Assembly: GCA_029219245.1 (NCBI GenBank)
Contig: JAQXTA010000050.1
Location: 62,001 to 126,000, forward strand
Length of the DNA: 64,000 nucleotides
Source: Lachnospiraceae bacterium
GTDB lineage: Bacteria; Bacillota; Clostridia; Lachnospirales; Lachnospiraceae
Reading direction: 5' to 3'
The stretch's first letter is position 1. Each line of letters opens with the position of its first letter. Positions 54,014 through 63,120 of the stretch are shown here, one piece after another. Made by a program: the position numbers and the translations under genes. The notes under the pieces are model-generated. The model worked only from the letters and a program-made list of their open reading frames with translations, was not told where the DNA came from and searched no databases.

Positions 54014-54799
54014 TCAGCCCTGCGTAAACCGGGATAAGAATTGTCTGGTCCGTTCTTCCTTCGGATGTTCCATTACCTGAATGGGGTCGCCCTGCTCCAA
54101 AATATGTCCGTCATCCATGAAAATGACATGGTTGGCAACATCTCTTGCAAAAGCCATTTCATGTGTGACAATAATCATGGTTGTTTTTTTGTTGGCAAGC
54201 TCCTTAATAACCTTTAACACTTCTCCGGTCAGTTCCGGATCAAGTGCGGAAGTGGGTTCATCAAAACAGAGAATATCCGGGTTTAAGGCGAGGGCACGTG
54301 CGATGGCAACCCGCTGACATTGCCCGCCGGAAAGCTGGTGCGGATAATTCTGCATACGATCGGACAAACCCATCTGTTTTAACAAGTTTATCGCTTGCGC
54401 TTCTATTTCCTGATGGATTTCCTTTTTTCTGGCTTTATAATCCGGTTGTTCCTTTGCCAGAAGTTCTCCGGCTAGCATGACATTCTGCAATGCCGTATAC
54501 TGCGGGAACAGATTGAAAGACTGAAATACCAGACCGAAGTGCAGCCGTTTTTTACGGATTTCCGACTCTTTTGTCGTAGAAGGAGAATCGGTATCCAATA
54601 AGGTCTCGCCGTTTACGCGGATAATGCCTGCATCCGGACGTTCCAGAAAGTTCAAACAACGAAGCAACGTTGTTTTACCGCTTCCGGAAGAACCGATGAT
54701 AGAAAGCACCTGACCTTTTTCCAGAGAAAAACTGATATCCTTCAACACTTCCGTACCTTCAAAACATTTACGGATGTGTTCTACTTCTAAAATAGACAT
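54014..54799 (-). CDS. Polar amino-acid ABC transporter ATPase
   Basis: A 261-residue GlnQ/ArtP-type ATPase: Walker A GSSGSGKTT, signature LSGGQCQRVAIARAL, Walker B LCFDEPTSALD, H-loop VTHEMAFARDVA. ATG 54799 is preferred (AAAGGAGG nine bases upstream); TTG 54808 is an alternative. Third gene of the binding protein-permease-ATPase operon on the minus strand. Confidence 0.96.
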   Translation of the reverse strand: MSILEVEHIRKCFEGTEVLKDISFSLEKGQVLSIIGSSGSGKTTLLRCLNFLERPDAGIIRVNGETLLDTDSPSTTKESEIRKKRLHFGLVFQSFNLFPQYTALQNVMLAGELLAKEQPDYKARKKEIHQEIEAQAINLLKQMGLSDRMQNYPHQLSGGQCQRVAIARALALNPDILCFDEPTSALDPELTGEVLKVIKELANKKTTMIIVTHEMAFARDVANHVIFMDDGHILEQGDPIQVMEHPKEERTRQFLSRFTQG

Positions 54800-54814
54800 G
54801 GCATCCAACCTCCT

Positions 54815-55501
54815 TTATCGAAAATAGTTCAATTTCTTTTCCAGACGTCCAAGCAGAACCGTCAAAATGCCGTTACAAATAAGATAGTAAACAGCGGTAA
54901 AGAAAAGGGGCCAGATAGCTCCGGAAATTCCCTGGGAACCTTTCATGAATGCCTGACCTGCCCAGATGATTTCCTGTAAGGCTATAATACGGGCAAGTGA
55001 GGTGTCTTTTACGAGGGTAATAATCTCATTGGACATTGGCGGAACAATTCGTTTAATCATCTGCAATAAAGTTACCTTGAAAAAAATCTGGTTTTTTGTC
55101 ATGCCGAGTACCAGTCCTGCTTCCGTCTGACCGATAGGAACACCCTGAATACCGCCCCGGTAAATTTCGGAGAAGTAACAGGCATAGTTCAGAATAAAGG
55201 AAACGGATGCCGCGAAAAAGCGACCGGTTTCACCGCCGCCCCAGATTGGATTGTGCAGTACCAGTCCGGGAAAATAATAAATAATCAACAGCTGGATCAT
55301 AAGCGGTGTACCGCGAACAATCCAGACAATGATTTTGGTAAAACAACTAAGCGGTTTGAAACGGGACATTGAACCGAAGGCAATTACTAATCCAAGTGGG
55401 AATGCCCCGATTAAGGTTACAAAAAATAACTTCAATGTCTGTAAAAAACCAATATTTAAAGCATGAATAACAATGGGAAATTGTTCCAGAAACAGTTCCA
55501 T
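54815..55501 (-). CDS. Polar amino-acid ABC transporter permease
   Basis: A 228-residue permease of the His/Glu/Gln/Arg family (about five helices; EAA-like region AGLVLGMTKNQIFFKVTLLQ). Probably homodimeric. AAGGAG lies 15 bases ahead of the ATG. Between the binding-protein and ATPase genes. Confidence 0.95.
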   Translation of the reverse strand: MELFLEQFPIVIHALNIGFLQTLKLFFVTLIGAFPLGLVIAFGSMSRFKPLSCFTKIIVWIVRGTPLMIQLLIIYYFPGLVLHNPIWGGGETGRFFAASVSFILNYACYFSEIYRGGIQGVPIGQTEAGLVLGMTKNQIFFKVTLLQMIKRIVPPMSNEIITLVKDTSLARIIALQEIIWAGQAFMKGSQGISGAIWPLFFTAVYYLICNGILTVLLGRLEKKLNYFR

Positions 55502-55536
55502 GAGCTTATCCTGTTTTCTCCTTTCGGCGAAATATC

Positions 55537-56382
55537 TTACTGTTCTACAATAGCAGCCTGAACACCATAGGTCTCAGCGCATGTCATCATGGAACCGTCT
55601 GCGTAGCTTTCTGCAAAGAAATTATTTAAGGAAGCTGCAAGGTCGGAGCCTTTCCGGAAACCAACACCATATTCTTCCTTATTTAAACCGATTGTATAAG
55701 TCAGGTCAGCATAGCCGGTGCCTTCTCCTACCATAGCAGCAGCCATCAGGGAATCAATAATAGCGGCATCGGAGGTTCCGGCAGCTACTTCCATTAAGGC
55801 ATCAGACTGTGCTTTGACAGGGGTGTAATTAAGACCAAGAGCAGTTGCCTGTTCTTCACCCGCACTGCCTGCTTCTACAGCAAAGCTCAAGTCGGTAAGG
55901 CTTGCTTCATCCTGATATTGATCTGCAACATCAGTTGGCACGATAACAACCTGCGCATTGTTGCAGTAAGCATTGGAACATTCCATAGCACTTGTTACTT
56001 CATCGGTAAGTGTCATGCCGTTCCATACGCAGTCGATTGTTTTACCATCTAATTCCATAATTTTGTTATCCCAGTCAATTTCTACGAATTCAACATCAAC
56101 ACCGAGATATTTTGCATAGGCTTTTGCCATGTCGGCATCAAAGCCAATCCATTCACCATTTTCATCCTTGTAATCCATTGGGGCAAAATCGGTAATTCCG
56201 ACTACCAGAGTCCCTTTGTTCAGAACATACGTTAAATCGCTTTCTTCCGAAGCGGTTTCCTCCGCAACAGTTTCTTCGGTAGAAGCAACTGCCTCTGTGG
56301 TTTCTGCTGTTTCAGTGTTTCCGCAGCCGATGAGAGATAAAGTCATCATCAGGGCGGCTGTCATAGCAATCTTTTTTTTCAT
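55537..56382 (-). CDS. Amino-acid ABC transporter binding lipoprotein
   Basis: A 281-residue periplasmic-binding-type lipoprotein (signal MKKKIAMTAALMMTLSLIGC), then an acidic Thr/Glu linker and a family 3 binding domain (VVGITDFAPMDYKDENGEWI, GFDADMAKAYAKYLGV, TIDCVWNGMTLT). The ATG at 56382 follows GGAGG; an in-frame ATG 12 bases upstream is less well placed. The ligand is probably a polar amino acid or cystine. Confidence 0.95.
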   Translation of the reverse strand: MKKKIAMTAALMMTLSLIGCGNTETAETTEAVASTEETVAEETASEESDLTYVLNKGTLVVGITDFAPMDYKDENGEWIGFDADMAKAYAKYLGVDVEFVEIDWDNKIMELDGKTIDCVWNGMTLTDEVTSAMECSNAYCNNAQVVIVPTDVADQYQDEASLTDLSFAVEAGSAGEEQATALGLNYTPVKAQSDALMEVAAGTSDAAIIDSLMAAAMVGEGTGYADLTYTIGLNKEEYGVGFRKGSDLAASLNNFFAESYADGSMMTCAETYGVQAAIVEQ

Positions 56383-56443
56383 AATTTCCTCCATCCTTTT
56401 CTACTATATATTATATAAAATACGTTATCATATTAGCAGTTTA

Positions 56444-57601
56444 CTAAAGTAAAGTCAATACGGCATATGCCGCATCTGCCATGGTCTGATAAGCATTGGT
56501 ACTTGGATGCAGATGGTCCCCGCTGTCAAAACCTTTTGCAAAAGCGGCAGGGTTCTGTTCATCCCGCAAAGCCTTGTCAAAATCAATGCAACCGTCAATC
56601 AGTGAGGTACGGCGAATCCATTCGTTTACTTCGTTTTTCATATCTTCCCGGAATGGGGCATAAGTGCGCCAACCGTAAATCGGAAGCAGTGTACCCATAT
56701 AGACAGCAAGGTTAAGTTTTCTTGCTTCTTTCACATACCGGGTAAGCCCATCTGTCAGTTCCTGCACCGTAGGCAGGTCGCTCATAGGGCGGAATGGATT
56801 GACATCGGTTCCTACCGGGTGAATGATGTCGTTGATACCTTGCTGGATAATGACCGTATCGGCACCGGCTACCGTTAGCTCCCGCGGAACGCGGTGATTT
56901 CCCTGTAAGCCGTAGGATTCGTAAGTAATACAATGATATTCCCGGAGAATCCGGGTACCGCTGGCGGCGCGGCGGATAACAGAAGCATTGGTGATGCCTT
57001 CTCTTTTTAATTTTAAGGTAAGGTAATCGGGCCAGTCCTGTGCGGTAATGGAATCACCGTAGCAGATGATGGCATGATTTTTTTCTTCCGTAAGAATGTC
57101 GATTGTACTCAGAAAATAATACCAGTTGGTTTTTCTTGTGGTAGAAAGCGGCAGAGTTTCTTCGCCACACACATCACCAACGGAATAGAAACCTCCGGAA
57201 AGCGGGCCGGTTATAAGAACGGCAGAGCGCATCTGGGTAAAATCGGACAGATAGAAGCTTATTGTTAGTGTCTGCCCTGCCTGTACAGGAAAAGAAACCG
57301 CATCACTTAAGAGTGTCTGACCAGACGGAATGGTACAGGAAGGTTGTCCGTTAAAGGTTATGGTGGCAGTTGTTGTGGTGTCAATGCTGCGTTCTCCTGT
57401 AGAAACGGCAACAACAGCGCGCGTAATGGCAATCGCCTCTGTGCCGCAGAAATTGTCAAAGGTAAACCGGAGTGCGCTGCCGCTAAAGGGTGCGTACACC
57501 GGATAGCGGAGAGTCAGATTTTTGCTGTATTCCTCCGCCTTGTGTTCGGCAATTGACATGGCATTGCCCCACATGGCGGTCCATTTTGTATTGTCTGGCA
57601 T
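56444..57601 (-). CDS. SGNH/GDSL-type hydrolase
   Basis: A 385-residue protein: an N-terminal beta-sandwich (about 1-165) and a C-terminal SGNH hydrolase with AIICYGDSITAQDWP, the QQGINDI block, and the catalytic DHLHPS near the end. No signal peptide. Such enzymes deacylate carbohydrates or lipids. It precedes the ABC operon on the same strand but is unlikely to be functionally tied to it. Confidence 0.85.
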   Translation of the reverse strand: MPDNTKWTAMWGNAMSIAEHKAEEYSKNLTLRYPVYAPFSGSALRFTFDNFCGTEAIAITRAVVAVSTGERSIDTTTTATITFNGQPSCTIPSGQTLLSDAVSFPVQAGQTLTISFYLSDFTQMRSAVLITGPLSGGFYSVGDVCGEETLPLSTTRKTNWYYFLSTIDILTEEKNHAIICYGDSITAQDWPDYLTLKLKREGITNASVIRRAASGTRILREYHCITYESYGLQGNHRVPRELTVAGADTVIIQQGINDIIHPVGTDVNPFRPMSDLPTVQELTDGLTRYVKEARKLNLAVYMGTLLPIYGWRTYAPFREDMKNEVNEWIRRTSLIDGCIDFDKALRDEQNPAAFAKGFDSGDHLHPSTNAYQTMADAAYAVLTLL

Positions 57602-57714
57602 AAAAATTGCTCCTTTATCATTTTGATGGTGCGAATTGCACTTTTCTTCGTTTTATGGTCTAATAATACCAGAAAATATTATAGCAGAGAATCGGAAAGA
57701 GAAAAGATTAAATT

Positions 57715-58413
57715 ATGATAAAAACATATTTTATGGATATCAGGCAATTGCAGGAGAATACAGTCTATGAGAAAGCACTTTCCCATATTTCTCCTTACAG
57801 GCGGCAGAAGATTGCATTGTTGAAGCATCAGAAGGATAAAGACAGAAGTCTTGCAGCAGCATTATCACTTCATCAGGCACTTACAGAATACGGGTTAGAG
57901 GAGCGGATGATGGAGTATGATATCGGGGAGCAGGGAAAACCGTATTTCCGTTATCACCCGGAAATCTGTTTCTCCCTTTCCCATTCCGGGGATTATGCCA
58001 TCTGCAGCATTGGAGAGGAAACCATCGGAAATGATATTGAACAGATACGGGACGGAAGGCTACGGGTAGCAGAGCGTTTCTTTGCAGAAGATGAGGTTTT
58101 GTGGATAAAACAGGCAGAAACAGCGGAAGAAAAGGATGAGAGAATGTTCCGTCTCTGGACTTTGAAAGAAAGCTTCTTAAAGGTAACGGGACTTGGCATG
58201 TCATTGCCATTAAAGGATTTCACTGTCTCTATTACAGGAAATGGAACCGTCCGGATCAGGCAAAGTGTTGATGAAAAAAATTATTTTGCCAAAGAATATC
58301 AGATGCCTGTGTTAGAAAGTGAGGGATATAAAATTTCGGTGTGCAGTACATCCGATGACTTTGCAATGGAGATAGAACAGACGCAGGTTCGGAATATTAT
58401 CGGAATGCTGTGA
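57715..58413 (+). CDS. Sfp-type 4'-phosphopantetheinyl transferase
   Basis: A 232-residue PPTase that transfers phosphopantetheine from CoA to carrier proteins. Signature blocks: GNDIEQI (Mg2+ site) and FRLWTLKESFLKVTG. No polyketide, NRPS or carrier-protein gene is in the window, so the partner is unknown. Weak ribosome site (AGAGAAAAG). Confidence 0.92.
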   Translation: MIKTYFMDIRQLQENTVYEKALSHISPYRRQKIALLKHQKDKDRSLAAALSLHQALTEYGLEERMMEYDIGEQGKPYFRYHPEICFSLSHSGDYAICSIGEETIGNDIEQIRDGRLRVAERFFAEDEVLWIKQAETAEEKDERMFRLWTLKESFLKVTGLGMSLPLKDFTVSITGNGTVRIRQSVDEKNYFAKEYQMPVLESEGYKISVCSTSDDFAMEIEQTQVRNIIGML

Positions 58414-58437
58414 AAATCTAATTAGAATCGAAGGAAG

Positions 58438-58467
58438 GTATATATTTTGGGAGATTTGCAGATACTA
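58438..58467 (+). promoter_or_regulatory. Forespore-type (sigma F/G) promoter of spoVAD
   Basis: GTATA (58438-58442), 15 bases, GCAGATACTA (58458-58467), 40 bases ahead of the spoVAD ATG. Layout and sequence match the element ahead of spoVAA. Confidence 0.65.
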
Positions 58468-58507
58468 CTTCCGGAAAGATAACATGGAACGGAAGGAGCA
58501 TTTGCAA

Positions 58508-59524
58508 ATGTTTGGGAAACAAAGTATTCAGTTTGAAAATCCGCCTTTTTTAGTAAACAGTGGCTCAATTGTAGGCAGCAAAGAGGGACAGGGCCCGATG
58601 GGAAAGCTGTTTGATAGGGTGGGACAGGATGACATGTTTGGAGCACAGACATGGGAAGAGGCAGAAAGTACGCTGCAGAAGGAGGCTGTGCAGATTGTAC
58701 TGGAGAAAGAGAATATGAAAATAGAGGAGATTGAGCTTCTTTTTGCAGGCGACTTGCTGGGACAGTCAATTGCCAGCAGTTTTGGAATTGCTTCTTTTCA
58801 AACACCGCATATCGGTTTGTACGGAGCCTGTTCTACCTGTGGACTTTCCATTGCGGTGGGAAGCCTGACGATAGCCGGTGGCTTTGCGGACAAGGTTATT
58901 TGTGTTACCTCCAGTCATTTTGCCAGTGCGGAGAAAGAATTCCGGTTTCCTTTGGCGTATGGGAATCAGCGACCGCTTTCTGCAACCTGGACGGTAACGG
59001 GAAGTGCCGCTTTTCTGTTAGCCTCCAGACCGGACCGGACAGCGCGTGCTGTGGTAAGCGGTGTAACTTTTGGGAAAATCATGGATTATGGATTAAAGGA
59101 TTCCATGAATATGGGAGCTTGCATGGCTCCTGCTGCAGTAGATACCATAAGACAGCATTTACAGGATTTTGGCAGGAAGCCGGAGGATTATGATAAAATC
59201 ATTACCGGAGATTTGGGAGTGGTCGGTCAGAAACTCTTATTTGAATTGTTAGCCAAAGATGGGATTGATATCAAAAAACAGCATATGGACTGTGGCATGG
59301 AGATTTTCGACAGTGAGAAGCAGAATACGAATGCGGGTGGTTCCGGTTGTGGCTGTGCAGCAGTTACTTTATCAGCGTATATTCTGAAAAAGTTAGAAGA
59401 AGGTGTCTGGAAGCGGGTTCTTTTCCTGCCGACCGGAGCACTTCTTAGCAAAACCAGCTTTAACGAAGGACAGTCAATTCCGGGAATTGCCCATGCTGTT
59501 GTATTGGAGCATTGGAAAGGTTAA
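58508..59524 (+). CDS. spoVAD: Stage V sporulation protein AD
   Basis: A 338-residue thiolase-fold protein, the same length as Bacillus SpoVAD, that binds dipicolinic acid. Typical opening KQSIQFENPPFLVNSGSIVG and SpoVAD blocks GLYGACSTCGLSIAVGSLTI and HMDCGMEIFDS. ATG 58508 has AAGGAG 9 bases upstream. It is unlinked from spoVAC (29 kb away), with its own forespore-type promoter. Confidence 0.95.
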   Translation: MFGKQSIQFENPPFLVNSGSIVGSKEGQGPMGKLFDRVGQDDMFGAQTWEEAESTLQKEAVQIVLEKENMKIEEIELLFAGDLLGQSIASSFGIASFQTPHIGLYGACSTCGLSIAVGSLTIAGGFADKVICVTSSHFASAEKEFRFPLAYGNQRPLSATWTVTGSAAFLLASRPDRTARAVVSGVTFGKIMDYGLKDSMNMGACMAPAAVDTIRQHLQDFGRKPEDYDKIITGDLGVVGQKLLFELLAKDGIDIKKQHMDCGMEIFDSEKQNTNAGGSGCGCAAVTLSAYILKKLEEGVWKRVLFLPTGALLSKTSFNEGQSIPGIAHAVVLEHWKG

Positions 59525-59591
59525 AAACAGTTGAAAAACCGCGTGCCCGAATATATAATGGAAATAGTAGCAGATTAAAGGACATATTACG

Positions 59592-61892
59592 ATGAGTTTA
59601 TATATTGCACTATTTCTTTTTGCCATCAGCATCCTGATTCTTATCTGGGGATTCAAGGCCGGGATGCTTCATAATGGGCGTAACAAACAGAACGATGCAT
59701 ATTTTATCATGTCACTGTCGGTATGTATGTGGACCGGCTCTCTGGCAATGATGATGCTATGCCCGAAAGAACAGGCTGTTTTTTATGTGGCACTCAGCAT
59801 CTGGGGTGTAATTCAGTTTACGGTTCAGGTGCTTCTTTTCATGCTGGCGCTATATGCAGAATCACGGTTTTATAAAATTATGAGGGTTTTGTGTCCGCTT
59901 GTCGGTATGCTTGTATGGGCAGCCCGCGTTTTCGGGAATGGTTCGATTCTGGTAGAAACCAAATTCGGAACATCCTATAAAGACAGGGTATGTATGGCCA
60001 ATTATTTTTTTTATGGTTATATTTTTTTGCTGGCGATTGGTGCGATTATTGTATTATGTTATTACCGCAGAAGAGCAGTACTGCATAGAGAAAAGATATG
60101 CTTAAATCTTTGGATTGGCATGATTATCCTTTTCGCAATCGGATTAAATGGTGTCTGCTTCTTTAATATGTTCCGGGGAATGCCTACCACACCCTTTGAA
60201 GGGGTTGTCGGTTGTATCGCGGATTTGTGTTTCTATTTTATTGCAGACTATGCAGATATGATGGAAATGCCCAGAACCAAAGTGGAATCCTATGTTACTT
60301 CTTATCTTACTACCCCGGTTGTGTTTGTGGATTATGCGGGAGATGTTACATATTATAATGAATCGTTTGAGAAGTTCTTTCAGCTGGAAAATGAGAAAAT
60401 TATCGGAACCAAAATATTTTATGACAGTATTCTGACGGAAGCCACCTTAGAGGAAGCCATCGAATATGTCCGGAAGATGGGATGGAGTGAAGGCTCTTTT
60501 TCGGCCAAGACAAAGGATGGCAAACACGATCTGGACATTAAGTATACGATTCTGTATGACCGTTTCGGGGATACAAGATGTGTTATCAATATTATTAATG
60601 ATGTAACAGAGACACAAAATCTTTTGCGGGATTTGGAAAAACAGAAGGCACTTGCGGAAGAACACCGTATGGAAGCGGTACATGCCAATCAGGCGAAAAG
60701 TGATTTCCTGGCACATATGAGTCATGAAATCAGAACGCCGATGAATGCCATTATCGGTATGAACGAAATGGTTATGCGGGAAGAAATATCCGATAAGGCG
60801 GCCCAGTATTCGCAGGATATCTACAATGCGGGACAAACCTTGTTGGCGATTATTAACGATATTCTGGATTTATCCAAAATTGAATCCGGCAAGATGGAAA
60901 TTGTACCGGTAACTTATGAATTAAGCTCTCTGTTAAATGATGTGCTTAACATGGTTGCCAAAAAGGTGCAGGATAAAGGTCTGCACCTTACGACAGATAT
61001 TGCATCCGATATACCGTATCAGCTGTGCGGCGATGAAGTAAGAATCCGGCAGATTATATTGAATCTGGTCAATAATGCGGTTAAGTATACGATGGAAGGA
61101 ACCGTTACTTTAAAGGTTGACTGGGAGCAGCGAAGTGAGAAAAAAATGGACTTAAGGATTGCGGTAATGGATACCGGCATCGGCATCCGGCAAGAAGATT
61201 TACAGAAATTGTTCCAAAGCTTTCAAAGAGTCGATTTGCGTGTTAACCGGAATATTGAGGGAACCGGGCTTGGTCTTTCGATTACCAGACAGCTGGCAGA
61301 GCAGATGGATGGCAGAATTGACGTAGAGAGTGAATATGGGAAGGGTTCCACTTTTTCCGTAGTCATACCACAGGAAATTGTAAATTCTACCCCTATGGGA
61401 GATTTTTCTGAGGCTTATAAGAAGATGCACCGCAAACATGATCGGGTGGTAGAAGAATTTACGGCACCGGATGCCAGAATGCTGATTGTTGATGATAACA
61501 GAGTAAACCTGGTTGTTGCCAAAGGGTTGATTAAATCTACGAAAATACAGATGGATACGGTATTGAGTGGAGCTGAGGCTCTGGAAAGAGTGAAAAAGAA
61601 TCAGTATCAGATTATACTGTTAGACCATATGATGCCGGGAATGGACGGTATGGAAACGCTCAGACGCATGCAGGAACAGGAAGAAAACGCCAGCAGGGAT
61701 GCGGCAATAATTGCCATGACTGCCAATGCTATTTCTGGTTCCAGAGAGCAATACCTTGCAGCAGGCTTTCGGGATTATTTATCCAAACCGATTGATGCCA
61801 TACGTTATATGGAAATGGTGAAAAGGTATCTACCGGAGGATATGATAAAGCCGATTGGAGGGACGGTAGAAGATGCGGGAAATGGAATTTAA
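59592..61892 (+). CDS. Hybrid sensor histidine kinase / response regulator
   Basis: A 766-residue protein: about seven N-terminal helices (7TM sensor, to 220), a PAS domain (about 235-345), HisKA (FLAHMSHEIRTPMNAIIGMN, His near 379), HATPase (NLVNNAVKYT, DTGIGI, GTGLGLSITRQ) and a C-terminal receiver (LIVDDN, ILLDHMMPGMDG). Signal and output unknown. It overlaps the following small ORF by 20 bases. RBS AAAGGA. Confidence 0.94.
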   Translation: MSLYIALFLFAISILILIWGFKAGMLHNGRNKQNDAYFIMSLSVCMWTGSLAMMMLCPKEQAVFYVALSIWGVIQFTVQVLLFMLALYAESRFYKIMRVLCPLVGMLVWAARVFGNGSILVETKFGTSYKDRVCMANYFFYGYIFLLAIGAIIVLCYYRRRAVLHREKICLNLWIGMIILFAIGLNGVCFFNMFRGMPTTPFEGVVGCIADLCFYFIADYADMMEMPRTKVESYVTSYLTTPVVFVDYAGDVTYYNESFEKFFQLENEKIIGTKIFYDSILTEATLEEAIEYVRKMGWSEGSFSAKTKDGKHDLDIKYTILYDRFGDTRCVINIINDVTETQNLLRDLEKQKALAEEHRMEAVHANQAKSDFLAHMSHEIRTPMNAIIGMNEMVMREEISDKAAQYSQDIYNAGQTLLAIINDILDLSKIESGKMEIVPVTYELSSLLNDVLNMVAKKVQDKGLHLTTDIASDIPYQLCGDEVRIRQIILNLVNNAVKYTMEGTVTLKVDWEQRSEKKMDLRIAVMDTGIGIRQEDLQKLFQSFQRVDLRVNRNIEGTGLGLSITRQLAEQMDGRIDVESEYGKGSTFSVVIPQEIVNSTPMGDFSEAYKKMHRKHDRVVEEFTAPDARMLIVDDNRVNLVVAKGLIKSTKIQMDTVLSGAEALERVKKNQYQIILLDHMMPGMDGMETLRRMQEQEENASRDAAIIAMTANAISGSREQYLAAGFRDYLSKPIDAIRYMEMVKRYLPEDMIKPIGGTVEDAGNGI

Positions 61893-62103
61893 GATGGAGC
61901 GCCCCGGTCTGTTAAAACAAGGCGACCATATTACGGTAACAGAAGGGGTGTTGCCAAGTAACTATTATTATACAATAGATCCTTCTCTTGCAATGTCGGG
62001 AAATTATCCGTTTCGTGAAAGGATGCTGGAAAGAGAAGGAGAAGTTTTAGAGGTCATTGAAAACGCCAGAGGGTTCTATGTTAAGGCAAGATTTGGCGAA
62101 TAA
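61873..62103 (+). CDS. Small protein overlapping the kinase gene
   Basis: A 76-residue protein (LLKQGDHITVTEGVLPSNYY, then RERMLEREGEVLEVIENARG) with GGAGGG ten bases before ATG 61873. It overlaps the kinase end. Beta-rich, no membrane segment; not recognised. Coupling suggests cotranslation with the kinase. Confidence 0.7.
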   Translation: MREMEFKMERPGLLKQGDHITVTEGVLPSNYYYTIDPSLAMSGNYPFRERMLEREGEVLEVIENARGFYVKARFGE

Positions 62104-62127
62104 AATAAAAGGAAAGAGGAGATTATT

Positions 62128-62505
62128 ATGTTAAAAAAAGTAGCAACCGACAAAGCACCGGCAGCAATCGGACCGTATTCACAGGGAATCATTGCAGATA
62201 AGATGTTGTTTGCATCCGGACAGATTCCGATTAATCCGGCGACCGGGGAAATTACCGGAAGCAATATAACCGAGCAGGCAGAGCAGGCAATTAAGAATGT
62301 TGGGGAAATATTGAAGGAAGCGGGAGCCGATTATTCCAAAGTGGTAAAGACGACCTGCTTCTTGGCGGAAATGGCAGATTTTGCCGCCTTTAATGCCGTT
62401 TATGAAAAATATTTTACCGAAAAACCGGCAAGAAGCTGTGTGGCAGTCAAACAGCTTCCCAAGGATGTACTTTGCGAGGTAGAAGTCATTGCTTACCTTG
62501 GATAA
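62128..62505 (+). CDS. ridA: RidA family protein
   Basis: A 125-residue enamine/imine deaminase of the RidA/YjgF family (GPYSQGIIADKMLFASGQIP, CEVEVIAYLG; the active-site arginine lies in PARSCVAV). It removes reactive enamines such as 2-aminoacrylate. RBS GAGGAG. Overlaps aroK slightly. Confidence 0.96.
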   Translation: MLKKVATDKAPAAIGPYSQGIIADKMLFASGQIPINPATGEITGSNITEQAEQAIKNVGEILKEAGADYSKVVKTTCFLAEMADFAAFNAVYEKYFTEKPARSCVAVKQLPKDVLCEVEVIAYLG

Positions 62506-63007
62506 GAAAGAAAATCTGGTTTTAATCGGTATGCCGGGAGCCGGGAAGAGTACCGTTGGTGTTGTGCTGGCCAAAAAACTGGGCTTTTCTTTTCTGGATT
62601 CCGATCTGGTCATTCAGGAAAGGGAAGGAAAGGTGCTTCATGAGATTATTTCCGAAAAAGGACTGGATGGCTTTTTACAGGTAGAAGAGGAAGTCAATGC
62701 CTCCCTTTTGGTTTCCCGCTGTGTCATTGCAACCGGCGGCAGTGTGATTTACGGAGAAAAGGCAATGAAACATCTGAAGGATATCGGTAAAATCGTTTAT
62801 CTGCAGCTGCCATGTGAGGAGATTGCCGAGAGACTGGGAGATTTAAACCAGCGAGGTGTTGCCTTAAAAGAGGGACAGAGTCTGGAAGCACTTTATGAGG
62901 AACGGATTCCGCTTTATGAGAAGTATGCGGATATGACAATTGCCTGTAAGCAGAAAATGCTACGGGAGATTGTAGAAGAAATTGCTCGTAACTTCGCAGA
63001 TTTATGA
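62489..63007 (+). CDS. aroK: Shikimate kinase
   Basis: A 172-residue P-loop kinase that phosphorylates shikimate. Walker A GMPGAGKST, substrate residues FLDSDLVIQ, and ATGGSVIYG in place of the usual GGG. Start is a TTG at 62489 or 62498; no ATG is in frame early. It overlaps ridA by 17 bases. Confidence 0.9.
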   Translation: MLTLDKKENLVLIGMPGAGKSTVGVVLAKKLGFSFLDSDLVIQEREGKVLHEIISEKGLDGFLQVEEEVNASLLVSRCVIATGGSVIYGEKAMKHLKDIGKIVYLQLPCEEIAERLGDLNQRGVALKEGQSLEALYEERIPLYEKYADMTIACKQKMLREIVEEIARNFADL

Positions 63008-63044
63008 GCAAATGGTGATATCGAAAAGCTAAGAGATGAAACAG

Positions 63045-63073
63045 GTATAAAAGATGCATGAATGCAGAAAATA
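63045..63073 (+). promoter_or_regulatory. Forespore-type promoter of spoVAE, overlapping a terminator
   Basis: GTATA (63045-63049), 14 bases, GCAGAAAATA (63064-63073), close to the spoVAD -10 (GCAGATACTA). The start would be near 63080, inside the loop side of the terminator hairpin, so the new transcript lacks the first arm. Confidence 0.5.
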
Positions 63074-63100
63074 ACAGATAGAAATATCTGTTATTTTTTT
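63068..63100 (+). terminator. Terminator of the upstream operon
   Basis: AAATAACAGATA-GAAA-TATCTGTTATTT followed by a run of Ts. It ends the kinase-ridA-aroK transcript 20 bases before spoVAE. Confidence 0.9.
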
Positions 63101-63120
63101 GTGGAAAGGAGAAGAGGAAA

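Noticed and set aside
63068-63100. Attenuator controlling spoVAE by read-through
   Set aside because: A promoter match overlapping the hairpin explains spoVAE expression more simply; no uORF or alternative fold is visible.
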